In this document: positions 35,937-44,619 of the stretch, one piece after another
How the letters are laid out: the number at the start of each line of letters is the position of its first letter
Position numbering within the stretch: position 1 is the stretch's first letter
Source: Acidimicrobiales bacterium AG-410-I20
GTDB lineage: Bacteria; Actinomycetota; Acidimicrobiia; Acidimicrobiales; MedAcidi-G1
DNA: 64,000 nucleotides
NCBI GenBank assembly: GCA_003215175.1
Contig: QCKS01000003.1
Location: 29,121 to 93,120 of the forward strand
Direction of reading: 5' to 3'
Position numbers and translations under genes: made by a program
Notes under the pieces: generated by a model
What the model was told of the DNA's origin: nothing
What the model saw: the letters and a program-made list of their open reading frames with translations, nothing else
The model's database searches: none

Positions 35937-36070
35937 TACTTATTCCCGAACAAGCAGAGAATACTACATTGTGTGAAATTTAAAGACTCCGACAAACATT
36001 GGCCTGGTTTGTATAAAGAGAGTGGTAGGGGGGCAAATTTGATGCTAATTCGGATAAAGTTACGACGCAC

Positions 36071-36143
36071 GCGGACGTAGCTCAGTTGGTAGAGCATCAC
36101 CTTGCCAAGGTGAGGGTCGCGAGTTCAAATCTCGTCGTCCGCT
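36071..36143 (+). tRNA. tRNA-Gly (anticodon GCC)
   Basis: The acceptor stem GCGGACG (36071-36077) pairs with CGTCCGC (36136-36142), with discriminator T36143. The anticodon arm TCACC-TTGCCAA-GGTGA gives GCC, and the T arm CGAG-TTCAAAT-CTCG is standard. CCA is not encoded; the next bases are CAA and then the ATG of the LLM gene at 36147. Confidence 0.97.
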
Positions 36144-36146
36144 CAA

Positions 36147-36989
36147 ATGAAAATAGGACTGTATTCAATCAATGGTGGTCATCTGGCAAATCCAGATGAC
36201 ATGAAGCGAGTAGCGGTTGCGGCCGAAGAGGCAGGATTTGAATCTCTCTGGACGGCGGAGCATGTAGTCCTACCCGACCCACAAGTCCCACCATCACCAT
36301 TGCCAGCAGAAGTCCCTCTTCTAGATCCCGCAGTTGCACTGGCGTTTCTGGCTTCTGTTACAACAAAAATTAATTTAGGCACAGGGATAATTATTCTTCC
36401 GCAGCGCAATCCTCTTGTTTTAGCTAAAGAGTTAGCGAGTGTTGACGTGCTCTCTCATGGACGGTTGATGTTTGGAGTAGGTGTCGGATATCTCGCCCCA
36501 GAATTTGAAGCTTTAGGAATTCCTATGGAAGACAGAGGACCACGATCCATTGAGTACATAGAGGCCATGCGTTCAATTTGGCATGATGACGAACCGAGTT
36601 ACAACGGTACCTACGTTTCTTTTGATGGAGTAAAAGCAAACCCTCGACCAGTTAATCCTTTAGGGCCTCCAGTGATTATGGGAGGCCATTCTAAACCTGC
36701 TTGGAGAAGAACAGTGACCCATTGTCAAGGGTGGTATGGCTTCATGTTAGATCCCGAAAACACTGCTAAAAACATTGCAGGAATCAAAGAACTGCAAGAA
36801 CAGCATGAACGACCTGAAATGCTTGGTGAAATAGAAATCACTGTCACTCCTCTTATGCGTCCCGGTCCTGAAATGCTAGAAAAATATGGAGAAATGGGTG
36901 TAGATAGACTTGTACTTCTCGCTCCAGTTCAAAGCGTTGACGATTCCTTAGCGTTTATTGATCAAATCCATGACGGAATGTTGGGTTAG
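36147..36989 (+). CDS. F420-dependent LLM-class oxidoreductase (TIGR03619-like)
   Basis: The 280-residue luciferase-like monooxygenase-fold protein begins MKIGLYSINGG, with EEAGFESLWTAEHVV, LGTGIIILPQRNPLVLAKELASVD and GRLMFGVGVGYL, the LLM core for F420H2 or flavin. In actinobacteria this subgroup (TIGR03619) is usually F420-dependent; the substrate is unknown. The ATG is only 3 bases past the end of tRNA-Gly with no ribosome site between, although the N-terminus fits the family exactly. It probably shares a transcript with the tRNA. Confidence 0.82.
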   Translation: MKIGLYSINGGHLANPDDMKRVAVAAEEAGFESLWTAEHVVLPDPQVPPSPLPAEVPLLDPAVALAFLASVTTKINLGTGIIILPQRNPLVLAKELASVDVLSHGRLMFGVGVGYLAPEFEALGIPMEDRGPRSIEYIEAMRSIWHDDEPSYNGTYVSFDGVKANPRPVNPLGPPVIMGGHSKPAWRRTVTHCQGWYGFMLDPENTAKNIAGIKELQEQHERPEMLGEIEITVTPLMRPGPEMLEKYGEMGVDRLVLLAPVQSVDDSLAFIDQIHDGMLG

Positions 36990-36993
36990 GTAG

Positions 36994-37803
36994 TTAAAGC
37001 TCCAAAGATCTCAGTATTTCAATTTTCTGTTTAGGCTGAATCCCTTTATGCAAGGAGCCCTCAGGGGATACATTCATTAACCACTTAACAAAGTCAGTTT
37101 TTCTTTCTATGACAAGTTCTCCTAAAGAGGTCTGTTCAATCTTGATAGTGAAAAGGATCCATCCGGTAGCGTTTAAAGAACGCAAAGTTTGACGTTCACT
37201 TCGAAGAAAAAGGTCATTCTGGACATGGGACGATTCAATTATTGGATCTCCGTTCTCTGGTCGCTCAGGTTGATGCAGGTTTGGATCCGGGTGAATGAAC
37301 CAATTGCGTCTCCAAACGGGTGAATTAGATAAACGGTCCATTAGAGAGTTCACTTTTTTCTTCAAAATCTCTGGATATCCATCTACCGGACCATGAACAT
37401 CACTCATTTCTCGCCCTATTTTTTCGGAAAGCCGCCATCGAGAAGGAAAACAGAGAGACGCCGCTGCCAAAATCCAACGGTCTTCTTTGCGTTGCATAAG
37501 GCAGAGATCTTCTTGAATTGAAAGGCCAGCTCGTTCTAAAGGATGTAGACCCTCTTCATTTGAGATTAGTTGCCGACCACCTGCAGTAATTAAAGAACAA
37601 ACTTCTTCTCCAGCGGCTTCACTTCCAGGTAAAGCTAAAAAGACCTCAGAAGAATCATCTCGGGTCAAATTTGCTTTGAGGTCCAACTCAGATTTTTCAT
37701 TCTCATCCTGTACAAGCCATGGCCTATCTCCAAGAGTCCTTACTCCCATCCGGATAGGCGGATCGGAGGGGTCGAGATCAATTTCGTTCAACCATGAAGT
37801 CAT
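36994..37803 (-). CDS. DUF3445 protein (heme-dependent oxidative N-demethylase family)
   Basis: The 269-residue protein has the DUF3445 pattern: PPIRMGVRTLGDRPWLVQDE, LSIQEDLCLMQR, AAASLCFPSRWRLSEKIGREMSDVHGPV and WRRNWFIHPD, ending in a charged domain. The family includes heme-dependent oxidative N-demethylases that act on amines; one branch is linked to dimethylamine oxidation. The substrate here is unproven. It converges on the LLM gene with 4 bases between and lies 9 bases downstream of the SRPBCC gene on the same strand. Confidence 0.75.
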   Translation of the reverse strand: MTSWLNEIDLDPSDPPIRMGVRTLGDRPWLVQDENEKSELDLKANLTRDDSSEVFLALPGSEAAGEEVCSLITAGGRQLISNEEGLHPLERAGLSIQEDLCLMQRKEDRWILAAASLCFPSRWRLSEKIGREMSDVHGPVDGYPEILKKKVNSLMDRLSNSPVWRRNWFIHPDPNLHQPERPENGDPIIESSHVQNDLFLRSERQTLRSLNATGWILFTIKIEQTSLGELVIERKTDFVKWLMNVSPEGSLHKGIQPKQKIEILRSLEL

Positions 37804-37812
37804 TACTGGAAA

Positions 37813-38250
37813 CTAGCCTTCAATGATTTTTTTAAGCCGCTTTAAATTACGTTTCCAAATTGCTTTCAGAACTGGCCGTGCAATTAGAGCGCCAACACTG
37901 CCACCCATCCACCAAGGGAAATAAAGAGTTTCTTCCCAAGAAAACAAGGTTTCGTTATCTCCAATGCTTTCAAGGGTGAAATGACCTTTTCCCGTTACCA
38001 CTCCACTATGAGCGACACCCATCACTAAACCTTCTGTCCAGTCTGTGATTTCCATCCGATCAGTTAGCCGGAAAGGCCCGACTTTTGTTTCACAATCAAA
38101 TGTTGTTCCAACACCTTGTTTCTGCTCAGAAGTGATGGCGATCGTTTCAGCATCAGCCATCCAACTAGTGTGCGATTCAATATCTGAAATTTGATTCCAG
38201 ATATTTTCTGAAGAAGAAAAAATTTTTATAGAGATTGTGATTATTGACAT
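37813..38250 (-). CDS. SRPBCC-fold protein (polyketide cyclase/START-like)
   Basis: The 145-residue protein has the SRPBCC pattern: an opening strand ITISIKIFSSSENIWNQISDIESHTSWM, a middle GPFRLTDRMEITDW, and TLFSWEETLYFPWWMGG with the C-terminal helix LKAIWKRNLKRLKKII. Proteins of this fold bind hydrophobic ligands or take part in secondary metabolism; no function is implied more precisely. It is upstream of and close to the DUF3445 gene, so the two are likely co-transcribed. Confidence 0.75.
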   Translation of the reverse strand: MSIITISIKIFSSSENIWNQISDIESHTSWMADAETIAITSEQKQGVGTTFDCETKVGPFRLTDRMEITDWTEGLVMGVAHSGVVTGKGHFTLESIGDNETLFSWEETLYFPWWMGGSVGALIARPVLKAIWKRNLKRLKKIIEG

Positions 38251-38358
38251 CGTTGACCTCTTGAAAGAATCTACAATTTATTACCTTACGAACTTAAAAC
38301 CCTACTGCTGACAGGGTTATGTGGCTTACATATAAATAAAATATTGATAAGGAGAAAA

Positions 38359-39246
38359 GTGAAAGTAGCAGTAACAGGCGCATCAGGACTTATCGGTTCA
38401 GCTTTGGTCTCAGAGCTTGAAAACCGGGGCGATCAAGTTCTGCGAATAGGACGAACAGCCCGTCAAGAAGGAGACATCGTCTGGGATCCAATGGAAGGAA
38501 ACCTTGATCCTGCACTGATTGAAGCAGTAGATGCAGTAGTGAATCTTGCCGGAGAAACTATAGAGGGAAGATGGACTGCTAAGAAGAAAAAAAAGATCCT
38601 CGAAAGCCGTGTAAAAGGAACCCAGTTACTGTCTCAAACATTTCAACGCCTTGATACTCCGCCAAAAATCTTCGTTTCATCTTCAGCTTCCGGATTTTAT
38701 GGAGACCGAGGAGAAGAAATTCTTACTGAGTCTTCCACGGCAGGAAACGGATTTCTCGCTGATGTTTGTAAAGCCTGGGAAGCAGCAGCAGATACATCAT
38801 CTGAGACTCGTCTTGCAATTGCGAGAACAGGAGTAGTTTTCGACCCCTCTGGAGGGGCGCTACAGAAACTCCTCATTCCTATCCGTTTGTTCTTTGGCGG
38901 ACCATTAGGCGGAGGAAAGCAATGGTGGCCATGGATAACACTTGCGGATGAAGTTAAAGCACTGATACACATGATTGATACCGACATTGAAGGCCCAGTA
39001 AATCTTGTCTCTCCTCAGCCACTGAGGAATAAAGAACTCACTAAACAAATCGCCAAAGCGTTCAAACGACCAGCCTTCATACCGGCTCCAACTTTTGCTT
39101 TACGAGCGTTACTAGGTGAAATGGCTGACGGCCTTTTGCTTTCAAGTTCAAGGATTCTCCCTGAAGCTTTAGAGAAATCTGGATTTCAATTCAGTTCGCC
39201 TGACTTACAAAGCGCTCTTGAATCTCTTGGATTAACGAAAGGATAA
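38359..39246 (+). CDS. TIGR01777-family NAD-dependent epimerase-like protein
   Basis: The 295-residue SDR-fold protein has GASGLIGSAL near 7-16, AVVNLAGETIEGRWTAKKKK, SSSASGFYGDRG and the C-terminal DUF1731-type segment (FGGPLGGGKQWWPWI, LLSSSRILPEAL). These mark the TIGR01777 (SulA/YfcH-like) group; the reaction is not established. I chose GTG 38359, which follows AAGGAG by 4 bases; the TTG at 38344 has no such site. The next gene starts 4 bases after its stop, so they form a pair. Confidence 0.85.
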   Translation: MKVAVTGASGLIGSALVSELENRGDQVLRIGRTARQEGDIVWDPMEGNLDPALIEAVDAVVNLAGETIEGRWTAKKKKKILESRVKGTQLLSQTFQRLDTPPKIFVSSSASGFYGDRGEEILTESSTAGNGFLADVCKAWEAAADTSSETRLAIARTGVVFDPSGGALQKLLIPIRLFFGGPLGGGKQWWPWITLADEVKALIHMIDTDIEGPVNLVSPQPLRNKELTKQIAKAFKRPAFIPAPTFALRALLGEMADGLLLSSSRILPEALEKSGFQFSSPDLQSALESLGLTKG

Positions 39247-39250
39247 GGAG

Positions 39251-40135
39251 ATGTCACCGAAAGTAACTATTACCGCAACAATAGGAGCGATTGTAACAGC
39301 GGCCTTGGTTGCCTTATCTGGCGCATCCAATAGCGAATCCTTCGGAGGGATACAAATTTTTGTTTGGTGTGCGATCATTTCTTTTGGTATCCAGTGGCTA
39401 GCTTTCATCCCCGCTTGGATGAATCATTCTGAACATTTCTTCGATCTAACAGGATCAATGACTTACTTAACGGTTGCTGGATTCGCTATTTTCACCGTTC
39501 CTTCACTGGACTTCCGATCTATAGTCCTTATGTTGATGATCGGGGTATGGGCAGCTCGATTAGGGACCTTCTTGTTCACACGTGTTAAATCTGTAGGAGC
39601 AGATACACGATTCGACGTCATGAAATATCAGTTCTCGTGGTTTCTAATGACATGGACTCTGCAAGGCCTTTGGGTTTTCTTAACCTCTGCAGCGGCGCTA
39701 GCTGCGATCACGACCAAACAACCAGAAGAATTTGGACTGGTTGGTGTAGTTGGTCTGATTATTTGGGTTATCGGATTCTCAATAGAAGTTGTCGCAGATG
39801 AACAAAAGCGTCGATTCCGAAACGAAGTCAACGAGCAGGGACACCAAGTAAACCGAGGAACTTTCATTCGCACTGGACTTTGGAAATATTCCCGACACCC
39901 CAATTATTTTGGAGAGATCACTCTCTGGGTAGGGGTAGCCGTAATCGCGATTCCAGTTCTTTCAGGATGGAGCTTCGTAGCGTTAATCTCTCCGATTTTT
40001 GTTTATCTCTTGCTGGTTAAAGTAAGCGGAATTCCGATGTTGGAATCGAGTGCCAATAAACGTTGGAGCGATAACCCTGAATACCAAAGGTATAAAGAAA
40101 GCACACCTTTGTTACTTCTAAAGCCGCGACGCTAA
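39251..40135 (+). CDS. DUF1295 membrane protein (steroid 5-alpha-reductase/ICMT-like)
   Basis: The 294-residue polytopic protein has about seven hydrophobic segments and the DUF1295 C-terminal motif: FIRTGLWKYSRHPNYFGEI, GIPMLESSANKRWSDNPEYQRYKESTPLLLL. The fold is shared with 3-oxo-5-alpha-steroid reductases and isoprenylcysteine methyltransferases, so a membrane lipid or steroid-type substrate is possible. It is paired with the TIGR01777 gene. Its stop overlaps the convergent acyltransferase stop by 4 bases. Confidence 0.82.
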   Translation: MSPKVTITATIGAIVTAALVALSGASNSESFGGIQIFVWCAIISFGIQWLAFIPAWMNHSEHFFDLTGSMTYLTVAGFAIFTVPSLDFRSIVLMLMIGVWAARLGTFLFTRVKSVGADTRFDVMKYQFSWFLMTWTLQGLWVFLTSAAALAAITTKQPEEFGLVGVVGLIIWVIGFSIEVVADEQKRRFRNEVNEQGHQVNRGTFIRTGLWKYSRHPNYFGEITLWVGVAVIAIPVLSGWSFVALISPIFVYLLLVKVSGIPMLESSANKRWSDNPEYQRYKESTPLLLLKPRR

Positions 40136-41169
40136 TTCTTTTGGTTAACTAATACCCATTGGTCAAACTTTTCCCAAAGTTCATCGATGGTTTCTATCAG
40201 AATTTCTGGTTCAGTTACTGCGGGTAACTCAGACCTCACCAATCTTTCTGCGTTGAAATGTAGCGGCGCAGGAAAGGGAATATTTACCCATAGGTCACGA
40301 AGGTTTCGGAAATCTGTTACTCCAACATGGTTCAAGAGAACGAGATCGGTCGTTACTGCATTGTTTAGAATCGCTAGAAGACCTGGTGTTCGAACCGGTA
40401 AGACAGAATGTAGACGTCGCGCTGAAGCGACTCTTTCTGGAGCTGAAATTGAGAGAGCGTCAACAGCTCGTTCTAATTTGGCTTGTGAGAATCTTGTTCC
40501 TTCTGGAAAAATGACTATCGCTTCGTCTTGACTTAAATCACCAGCAAGCTTTCCTATGTTTTCAATTTCTATTCGATTGTCAGAGGCATCTCGGTCTACG
40601 AAATAATTAGGAATACGATGGCCGACGATATCAAGGCAGGGATCCCAGAGAAGTTGACGCTTAACAACAAATCGTGGACGTAATCCTGCTTCGGCGAGCA
40701 CCGCAGCAACTAAGAGAGCATCGCCTTGACTACCATGTCGAGCAAGTACAACAATTGGCCCGCCGGCTTCCAAAAATTCTCTTCCTTCTAGTCTGAATTT
40801 CAGTCCCAGGAAAAACCTTGCTCCTCCAATAAGACTGCTTGTCCACCAATGCTGCAATTTGCTATGTGCTCGCAGAGAATTCTTTGAAAGTAGCTGTTTC
40901 ATAGGAGCGAACCGGAGCCACAGAAAAGCAGCACGTAGAATCCCTCCAGATTCAATTGCAAGCCACCACAAACCATAAGCAAGAAGCCGAACTGTAGGAA
41001 AGGGTCTCTTGCGTAGAGCATCGGCGAAGAATGCACACAAAATAGTGGGCAAAAACAAGACGGCTCCGACCGAAAAAGAAAGAAGAATCGCTGGGACGGT
41101 TATAAATCTACGTTTTAAGCGAGCCGCCCTCGTGGATTCACGCGCAGAAAATTGTCGCTGTGATTCCAT
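40132..41169 (-). CDS. 1-acylglycerol-3-phosphate acyltransferase-like (PlsC domain)
   Basis: The 345-residue membrane protein has hydrophobic segments at about 24-48 and 62-88, then a PlsC domain. The acyltransferase H-x4-D motif is His145-Asp150 (RHGSQGD) and FPEGTR is at 221-226. PlsC-type enzymes acylate lysophosphatidic acid; the long N-terminus with two membrane segments is larger than standard PlsC. It is 4 bases after the enoyl-CoA hydratase on the same strand, so it is the last gene of the acyl-CoA operon. Confidence 0.82.
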   Translation of the reverse strand: MESQRQFSARESTRAARLKRRFITVPAILLSFSVGAVLFLPTILCAFFADALRKRPFPTVRLLAYGLWWLAIESGGILRAAFLWLRFAPMKQLLSKNSLRAHSKLQHWWTSSLIGGARFFLGLKFRLEGREFLEAGGPIVVLARHGSQGDALLVAAVLAEAGLRPRFVVKRQLLWDPCLDIVGHRIPNYFVDRDASDNRIEIENIGKLAGDLSQDEAIVIFPEGTRFSQAKLERAVDALSISAPERVASARRLHSVLPVRTPGLLAILNNAVTTDLVLLNHVGVTDFRNLRDLWVNIPFPAPLHFNAERLVRSELPAVTEPEILIETIDELWEKFDQWVLVNQKN

Positions 41170-41173
41170 TTAT

Positions 41174-41932
41174 TTACTTAATCCAATTTGGTGGACGCTT
41201 ACTCAAGAAAGCTTGCATTCCTTCTTTAGCTTCCTCTCCTCGGAAAAGTTCAGCCGAGAGTTTTGAAGTCCATTCAAAAGCTGCATCAACATCCATCCCA
41301 GGAACTTCAACAAGCAATTGTTTTGTTGCTGCAAGGGCATTTGGCCCGCCGGCTAATAGGTCATCTACAAATTTTTGGACTTCTTCATCAAGTTTGTCAG
41401 AAGGAACAGCTTTGTTTACCAATCCCAACCGTGCAGCATCGGTTCCGGTCATTCGATTTCCTAGAAGCATCGCTTCGGCAGCTTCTGCCGGCCGCATCTT
41501 CGGTAAACATAAAACGGAGATCATCGCAGGCGCCACTCCGATCCTTACCTCAGTAAAACCGAACTTGGCATCATCTATTGCTACTGAGAGATCCATTGCC
41601 GCAGCTAAACCCATGCCACCTGCAACACAATGCCCGGCGATGCGCCCAACATAAGGTTTTGGAGACTTTCGGAATCTCCCAAATAAGTCCAAGGGATTCA
41701 CCGATTTGGAAGATTTATCCCCGCTAGACCTTTGAGAAAGATCAGCACCGGCGCAAAAAACTTTCCCAGAATTAGTTAAAACCACAACACGAACTTCTGG
41801 ATCGTGATCCGCAGCATCAAGCATTTCAACTAGATCAGAAGTCAACTCAGAACTCAGCGCATTGCGGTTTTCCGGGTCATTCAAAGTGACTGTTAATACC
41901 CCGTTTGTCATTTCTGTTTCTACAAGCGACAT
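41174..41932 (-). CDS. Enoyl-CoA hydratase/isomerase family protein
   Basis: The 252-residue crotonase-fold enzyme has the oxyanion-hole segments FCAGADL (59-65) and AGHCVAGGMGLAAAMD, and FGFTEVRIGVAPAM with the catalytic-Glu region. In this operon it may hydrate the product of the acyl-CoA dehydrogenase or a carboxylated enoyl-CoA (as in AtuE). Its ATG overlaps the upstream stop by one base. Substrate is inferred from context only. Confidence 0.85.
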   Translation of the reverse strand: MSLVETEMTNGVLTVTLNDPENRNALSSELTSDLVEMLDAADHDPEVRVVVLTNSGKVFCAGADLSQRSSGDKSSKSVNPLDLFGRFRKSPKPYVGRIAGHCVAGGMGLAAAMDLSVAIDDAKFGFTEVRIGVAPAMISVLCLPKMRPAEAAEAMLLGNRMTGTDAARLGLVNKAVPSDKLDEEVQKFVDDLLAGGPNALAATKQLLVEVPGMDVDAAFEWTSKLSAELFRGEEAKEGMQAFLSKRPPNWIK

Positions 41933-42726
41933 CAGTGACCTCCTGCATTAGGGCCGTCGGTTGGGGGACCAGCAAAAGCTTGTGCTTTAAGCAACCAATC
42001 TTCAGCAGAATCCCCACGAACAATAAGTGCGGTGTCGTCAAGGTGCCTTCGCTGAGTAACCACTAAGCAGAAATCTTCAGCAGAACCTTCAACAGAAGAA
42101 TCACAATCTTCGGGACCCCAAGACCATAATTCACCCGAAGGGGCAGTGAGGCTCACTAGCACTTCATCCATAGGTGCATCTAAGTTCCTATTCAGATAAG
42201 TCCATTTTCTAGTAATTACCCCTAACTGCGCAATATGCCGTAAACGATCAGTAGGAGTCCGATGTCCACCCACTGTGTCCACGATATTTTGGCCATGGGC
42301 CCAAACTTCCATCAATCGAGCAGTGAGAAATGAACGCGCACCCATAGATGGCCCATACCACTCAACACGAGTTTCGTTGTCTAGAGATTCAGCAGCGGCG
42401 AGATTTCTTCTTTGAGAACGCCATTCTTCGAGAAGGTCAGAAGAAGAAAGCTTCCTATATTCTCCAAGTGTGAAATCGTCCACAGACTCATCTCCTCCAC
42501 CAGCATTCGAGATCAAATCTGTTACTAACTCTTTAAAGTGGTCAGGGTCAGCAATAGCAACAGCAGCGGTGTAATCAAAATAAGTTAAATGTGCAATTTG
42601 GTCGGCAACACTCCACCGTGGACTTGGTGTGCTCAAACCCCAAGAATGCTCATCAAGATTAGCGACGACTTCGTCAAGAGCATCTTGTTCATCTCGAAGA
42701 TCTGAAGCGATATCAGTTATGTCCAT
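41932..42726 (-). CDS. TIGR03084-family protein (DinB/maleylpyruvate isomerase-like metal-binding fold)
   Basis: The 264-residue protein has the N-terminal four-helix DinB/MDMPI-like domain with a candidate metal His in QIAHLTYFD and another in EVWAHGQNIVD. The C-terminal domain is typical of the TIGR03084 group, common in actinobacterial acyl-CoA operons. Some members of the fold use mycothiol, but no role is settled. Its start overlaps the TetR gene by 10 bases and its stop overlaps the hydratase start. Confidence 0.8.
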   Translation of the reverse strand: MDITDIASDLRDEQDALDEVVANLDEHSWGLSTPSPRWSVADQIAHLTYFDYTAAVAIADPDHFKELVTDLISNAGGGDESVDDFTLGEYRKLSSSDLLEEWRSQRRNLAAAESLDNETRVEWYGPSMGARSFLTARLMEVWAHGQNIVDTVGGHRTPTDRLRHIAQLGVITRKWTYLNRNLDAPMDEVLVSLTAPSGELWSWGPEDCDSSVEGSAEDFCLVVTQRRHLDDTALIVRGDSAEDWLLKAQAFAGPPTDGPNAGGH

Positions 42727-43400
42727 GAGTTTTCTTTCGTTCCGGTCAGGACAAGACCCTTCATAATAATTTCCAGCATGTCGTCAGCAGCCACCTTAGG
42801 GGAGCTGCGTAAATCCTTCATCACATCAACATGAGCGAAATCGCGACCGAGGCCCGCTAGAACACGAGCAACCGCGGCAGTATCAACATTTGCGATATCT
42901 TCGCGTTCCACTGCAAGGTCAAGAAGGCTTCTCGTGATTGCTACTAAATAATCTGAATGGCCTTTACTTAATTTTTGTGCACTAGGTACGACATCAATGT
43001 CCTGAGCAAATGCTTCAGTGGTGTTTTCAACAGCAACTGTTGCCGCTTCCAAATAAAGACGAATGGCTTCTAACGGGGTCATCCAAGGGTCAATACTCTC
43101 AATAGCGCTACGCCCGACTTGGCGTAAATTCCGATCAATCACAATAAGTACAAGCTCGTCTTTGCTATCAGCAATCTCGTACAAGGTTCTAAGTGAGCAA
43201 TTAACTTTAGAAGCAATCTCCGACATTGTTATTTCAGCGAACCCCTCGTCGAAAAGGTCGCTGAGTTGAATCAAAACTTCACGCTGCCGACTAGTTAATT
43301 CTTTTTCTCTCTGTCGAGAGATCATCGGCTCTGGCGCCGGAACTTCACGTAACCGCTCTAAAAGACTGGAAGTTTCTTCCGCTAAAGCATTCATGGTCAT
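42717..43400 (-). CDS. TetR-family transcriptional regulator
   Basis: The 227-residue protein has a TetR DNA-binding domain at about 38-85 (LIQLSDLFDEGFAEITMSEIASKVNCSLRTLYEIADSKDELVL) after a basic N-terminal extension, then an all-helical ligand-binding domain. It lies inside the acyl-CoA operon and overlaps the dehydrogenase gene by 4 bases (ATGA), so it is likely the local regulator, perhaps sensing an acyl-CoA. Candidate operator dyads lie at 49963-50037 upstream of the first operon gene. Confidence 0.88.
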   Translation of the reverse strand: MTMNALAEETSSLLERLREVPAPEPMISRQREKELTSRQREVLIQLSDLFDEGFAEITMSEIASKVNCSLRTLYEIADSKDELVLIVIDRNLRQVGRSAIESIDPWMTPLEAIRLYLEAATVAVENTTEAFAQDIDVVPSAQKLSKGHSDYLVAITRSLLDLAVEREDIANVDTAAVARVLAGLGRDFAHVDVMKDLRSSPKVAADDMLEIIMKGLVLTGTKENSWT

Positions 43401-44617
43401 GCTTTTCGAGCCTCCGACCAGGTCATACCTTTTTCAACATTGATATCACGGGGCAGTCCAAGCACCATTTCTGCCACGATATTTCTTTGCACCGCAAAAG
43501 TTCCTCCGCCCAGAGTCAACGCAGGGGAGAAAATGAAACCATAATGCCAAATCGGGTCAACGTTCGGGAAAAGTGAAGATTCGGAGCGGATCTCTGTTGG
43601 TCCGCTTCGTCCCATCTCAGGAACCTCTCCCGCAGGTCCGGACCCTTCCAGCATCCCACTAGCTCCGGTTAATTTTTTAGCCATCTCTAAAACATGCTGG
43701 CCGTGGTCATCAGCCATAGCTTTCTGTATTGAAGCTTCTGCACCTGGTGTTTTTCCTGCGAGACGAGCGCTTAGAGTTCGTAAACGGTTAAGTCGTAGAA
43801 CCTCTGACTCACAATAAAGTGCCGCTAATTCTTGGCGCAGTATCGGATCGGTAGTTCCTCCGTTTTGTCTGACAAGTTCAAACAAAGTATTAGCTGAAGG
43901 TCCAGTTCCCCAAAGCGAACCGGCAGAGGAAAGAGAGACTCGTTCGTTAGAAAGAGTCATCTTGGCTAATCTCCAGCCATCTCCTTCTTGACCAACCAGC
44001 ATTTCAGCCGGCAGTCGAACATTGTCGAAGAAAACCTGATTAAAAGAATGAGCGGTAGTCATATCGACAATTGGTGTCATGGTTAATCCAGGGAGATCTG
44101 TAGGACAAATGAAGTAAGAAATGCCTTTGTGTTTCGGTACATCCGGGTTTGTTCTAGCGATAAGTATTCCGAATTGTGAATGGTGACCACCGCTAGTCCA
44201 GATTTTTGATCCGTTAATGACGTATTCGTCACCGTCACGAACCGCTCGGGTAGCAAGATTAGCAAGATCAGATCCGGCATCGGGTTCGCTGAACATTTGA
44301 CACCAGAATTCTTCCCCAGTGAGAATGGGGCGAAGATACCGTTCCTTTTGCTCTTCGGTTCCTTCAAGCAAGATGGTGGGCCCCGCCCAACCAATCCCGA
44401 TGGCATTCGCTGGTCTTTTAATTCCTGCTTTATTTAGTTCGTCGTCAATGATGAGCTGAAGCATAGGGTCGGCAGAAATACCATAAGGCTCCGGCCAATG
44501 GGGGACAATATAGCCGGCGTCTAAAAGTTGTTCCGGACTTGGAGAAGGATTTGACTCAATCCAATCTCTTACTTCAAGACGTCTAGGGTCGTCATCAGGT
44601 GGAAAATCAAAATCCAT
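43397..44617 (-). CDS. Acyl-CoA dehydrogenase
   Basis: The 406-residue flavoprotein has WPEPYGISADPMLQLIID, FSEPDAGSDLANLATRAV, IWTSGGHHSQFGILIAR and a C-terminal helical domain. The C-terminal region around PNVDPIWHYGFIFSPALTLGGGTFAVQRNIVAE carries the usual sequence of long-chain or branched acyl-CoA dehydrogenases. In an Atu-like route it would dehydrogenate citronellyl-CoA or a similar branched substrate. It starts 2 bases after the AtuA-like stop and overlaps tetR by 4 bases. Confidence 0.88.
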   Translation of the reverse strand: MDFDFPPDDDPRRLEVRDWIESNPSPSPEQLLDAGYIVPHWPEPYGISADPMLQLIIDDELNKAGIKRPANAIGIGWAGPTILLEGTEEQKERYLRPILTGEEFWCQMFSEPDAGSDLANLATRAVRDGDEYVINGSKIWTSGGHHSQFGILIARTNPDVPKHKGISYFICPTDLPGLTMTPIVDMTTAHSFNQVFFDNVRLPAEMLVGQEGDGWRLAKMTLSNERVSLSSAGSLWGTGPSANTLFELVRQNGGTTDPILRQELAALYCESEVLRLNRLRTLSARLAGKTPGAEASIQKAMADDHGQHVLEMAKKLTGASGMLEGSGPAGEVPEMGRSGPTEIRSESSLFPNVDPIWHYGFIFSPALTLGGGTFAVQRNIVAEMVLGLPRDINVEKGMTWSEARKA

Positions 44618-44619
44618 AT

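Noticed and set aside
41160..41654. 164-residue plus-strand open frame
   Set aside because: It is antisense to the enoyl-CoA hydratase, whose crotonase motifs are clear.
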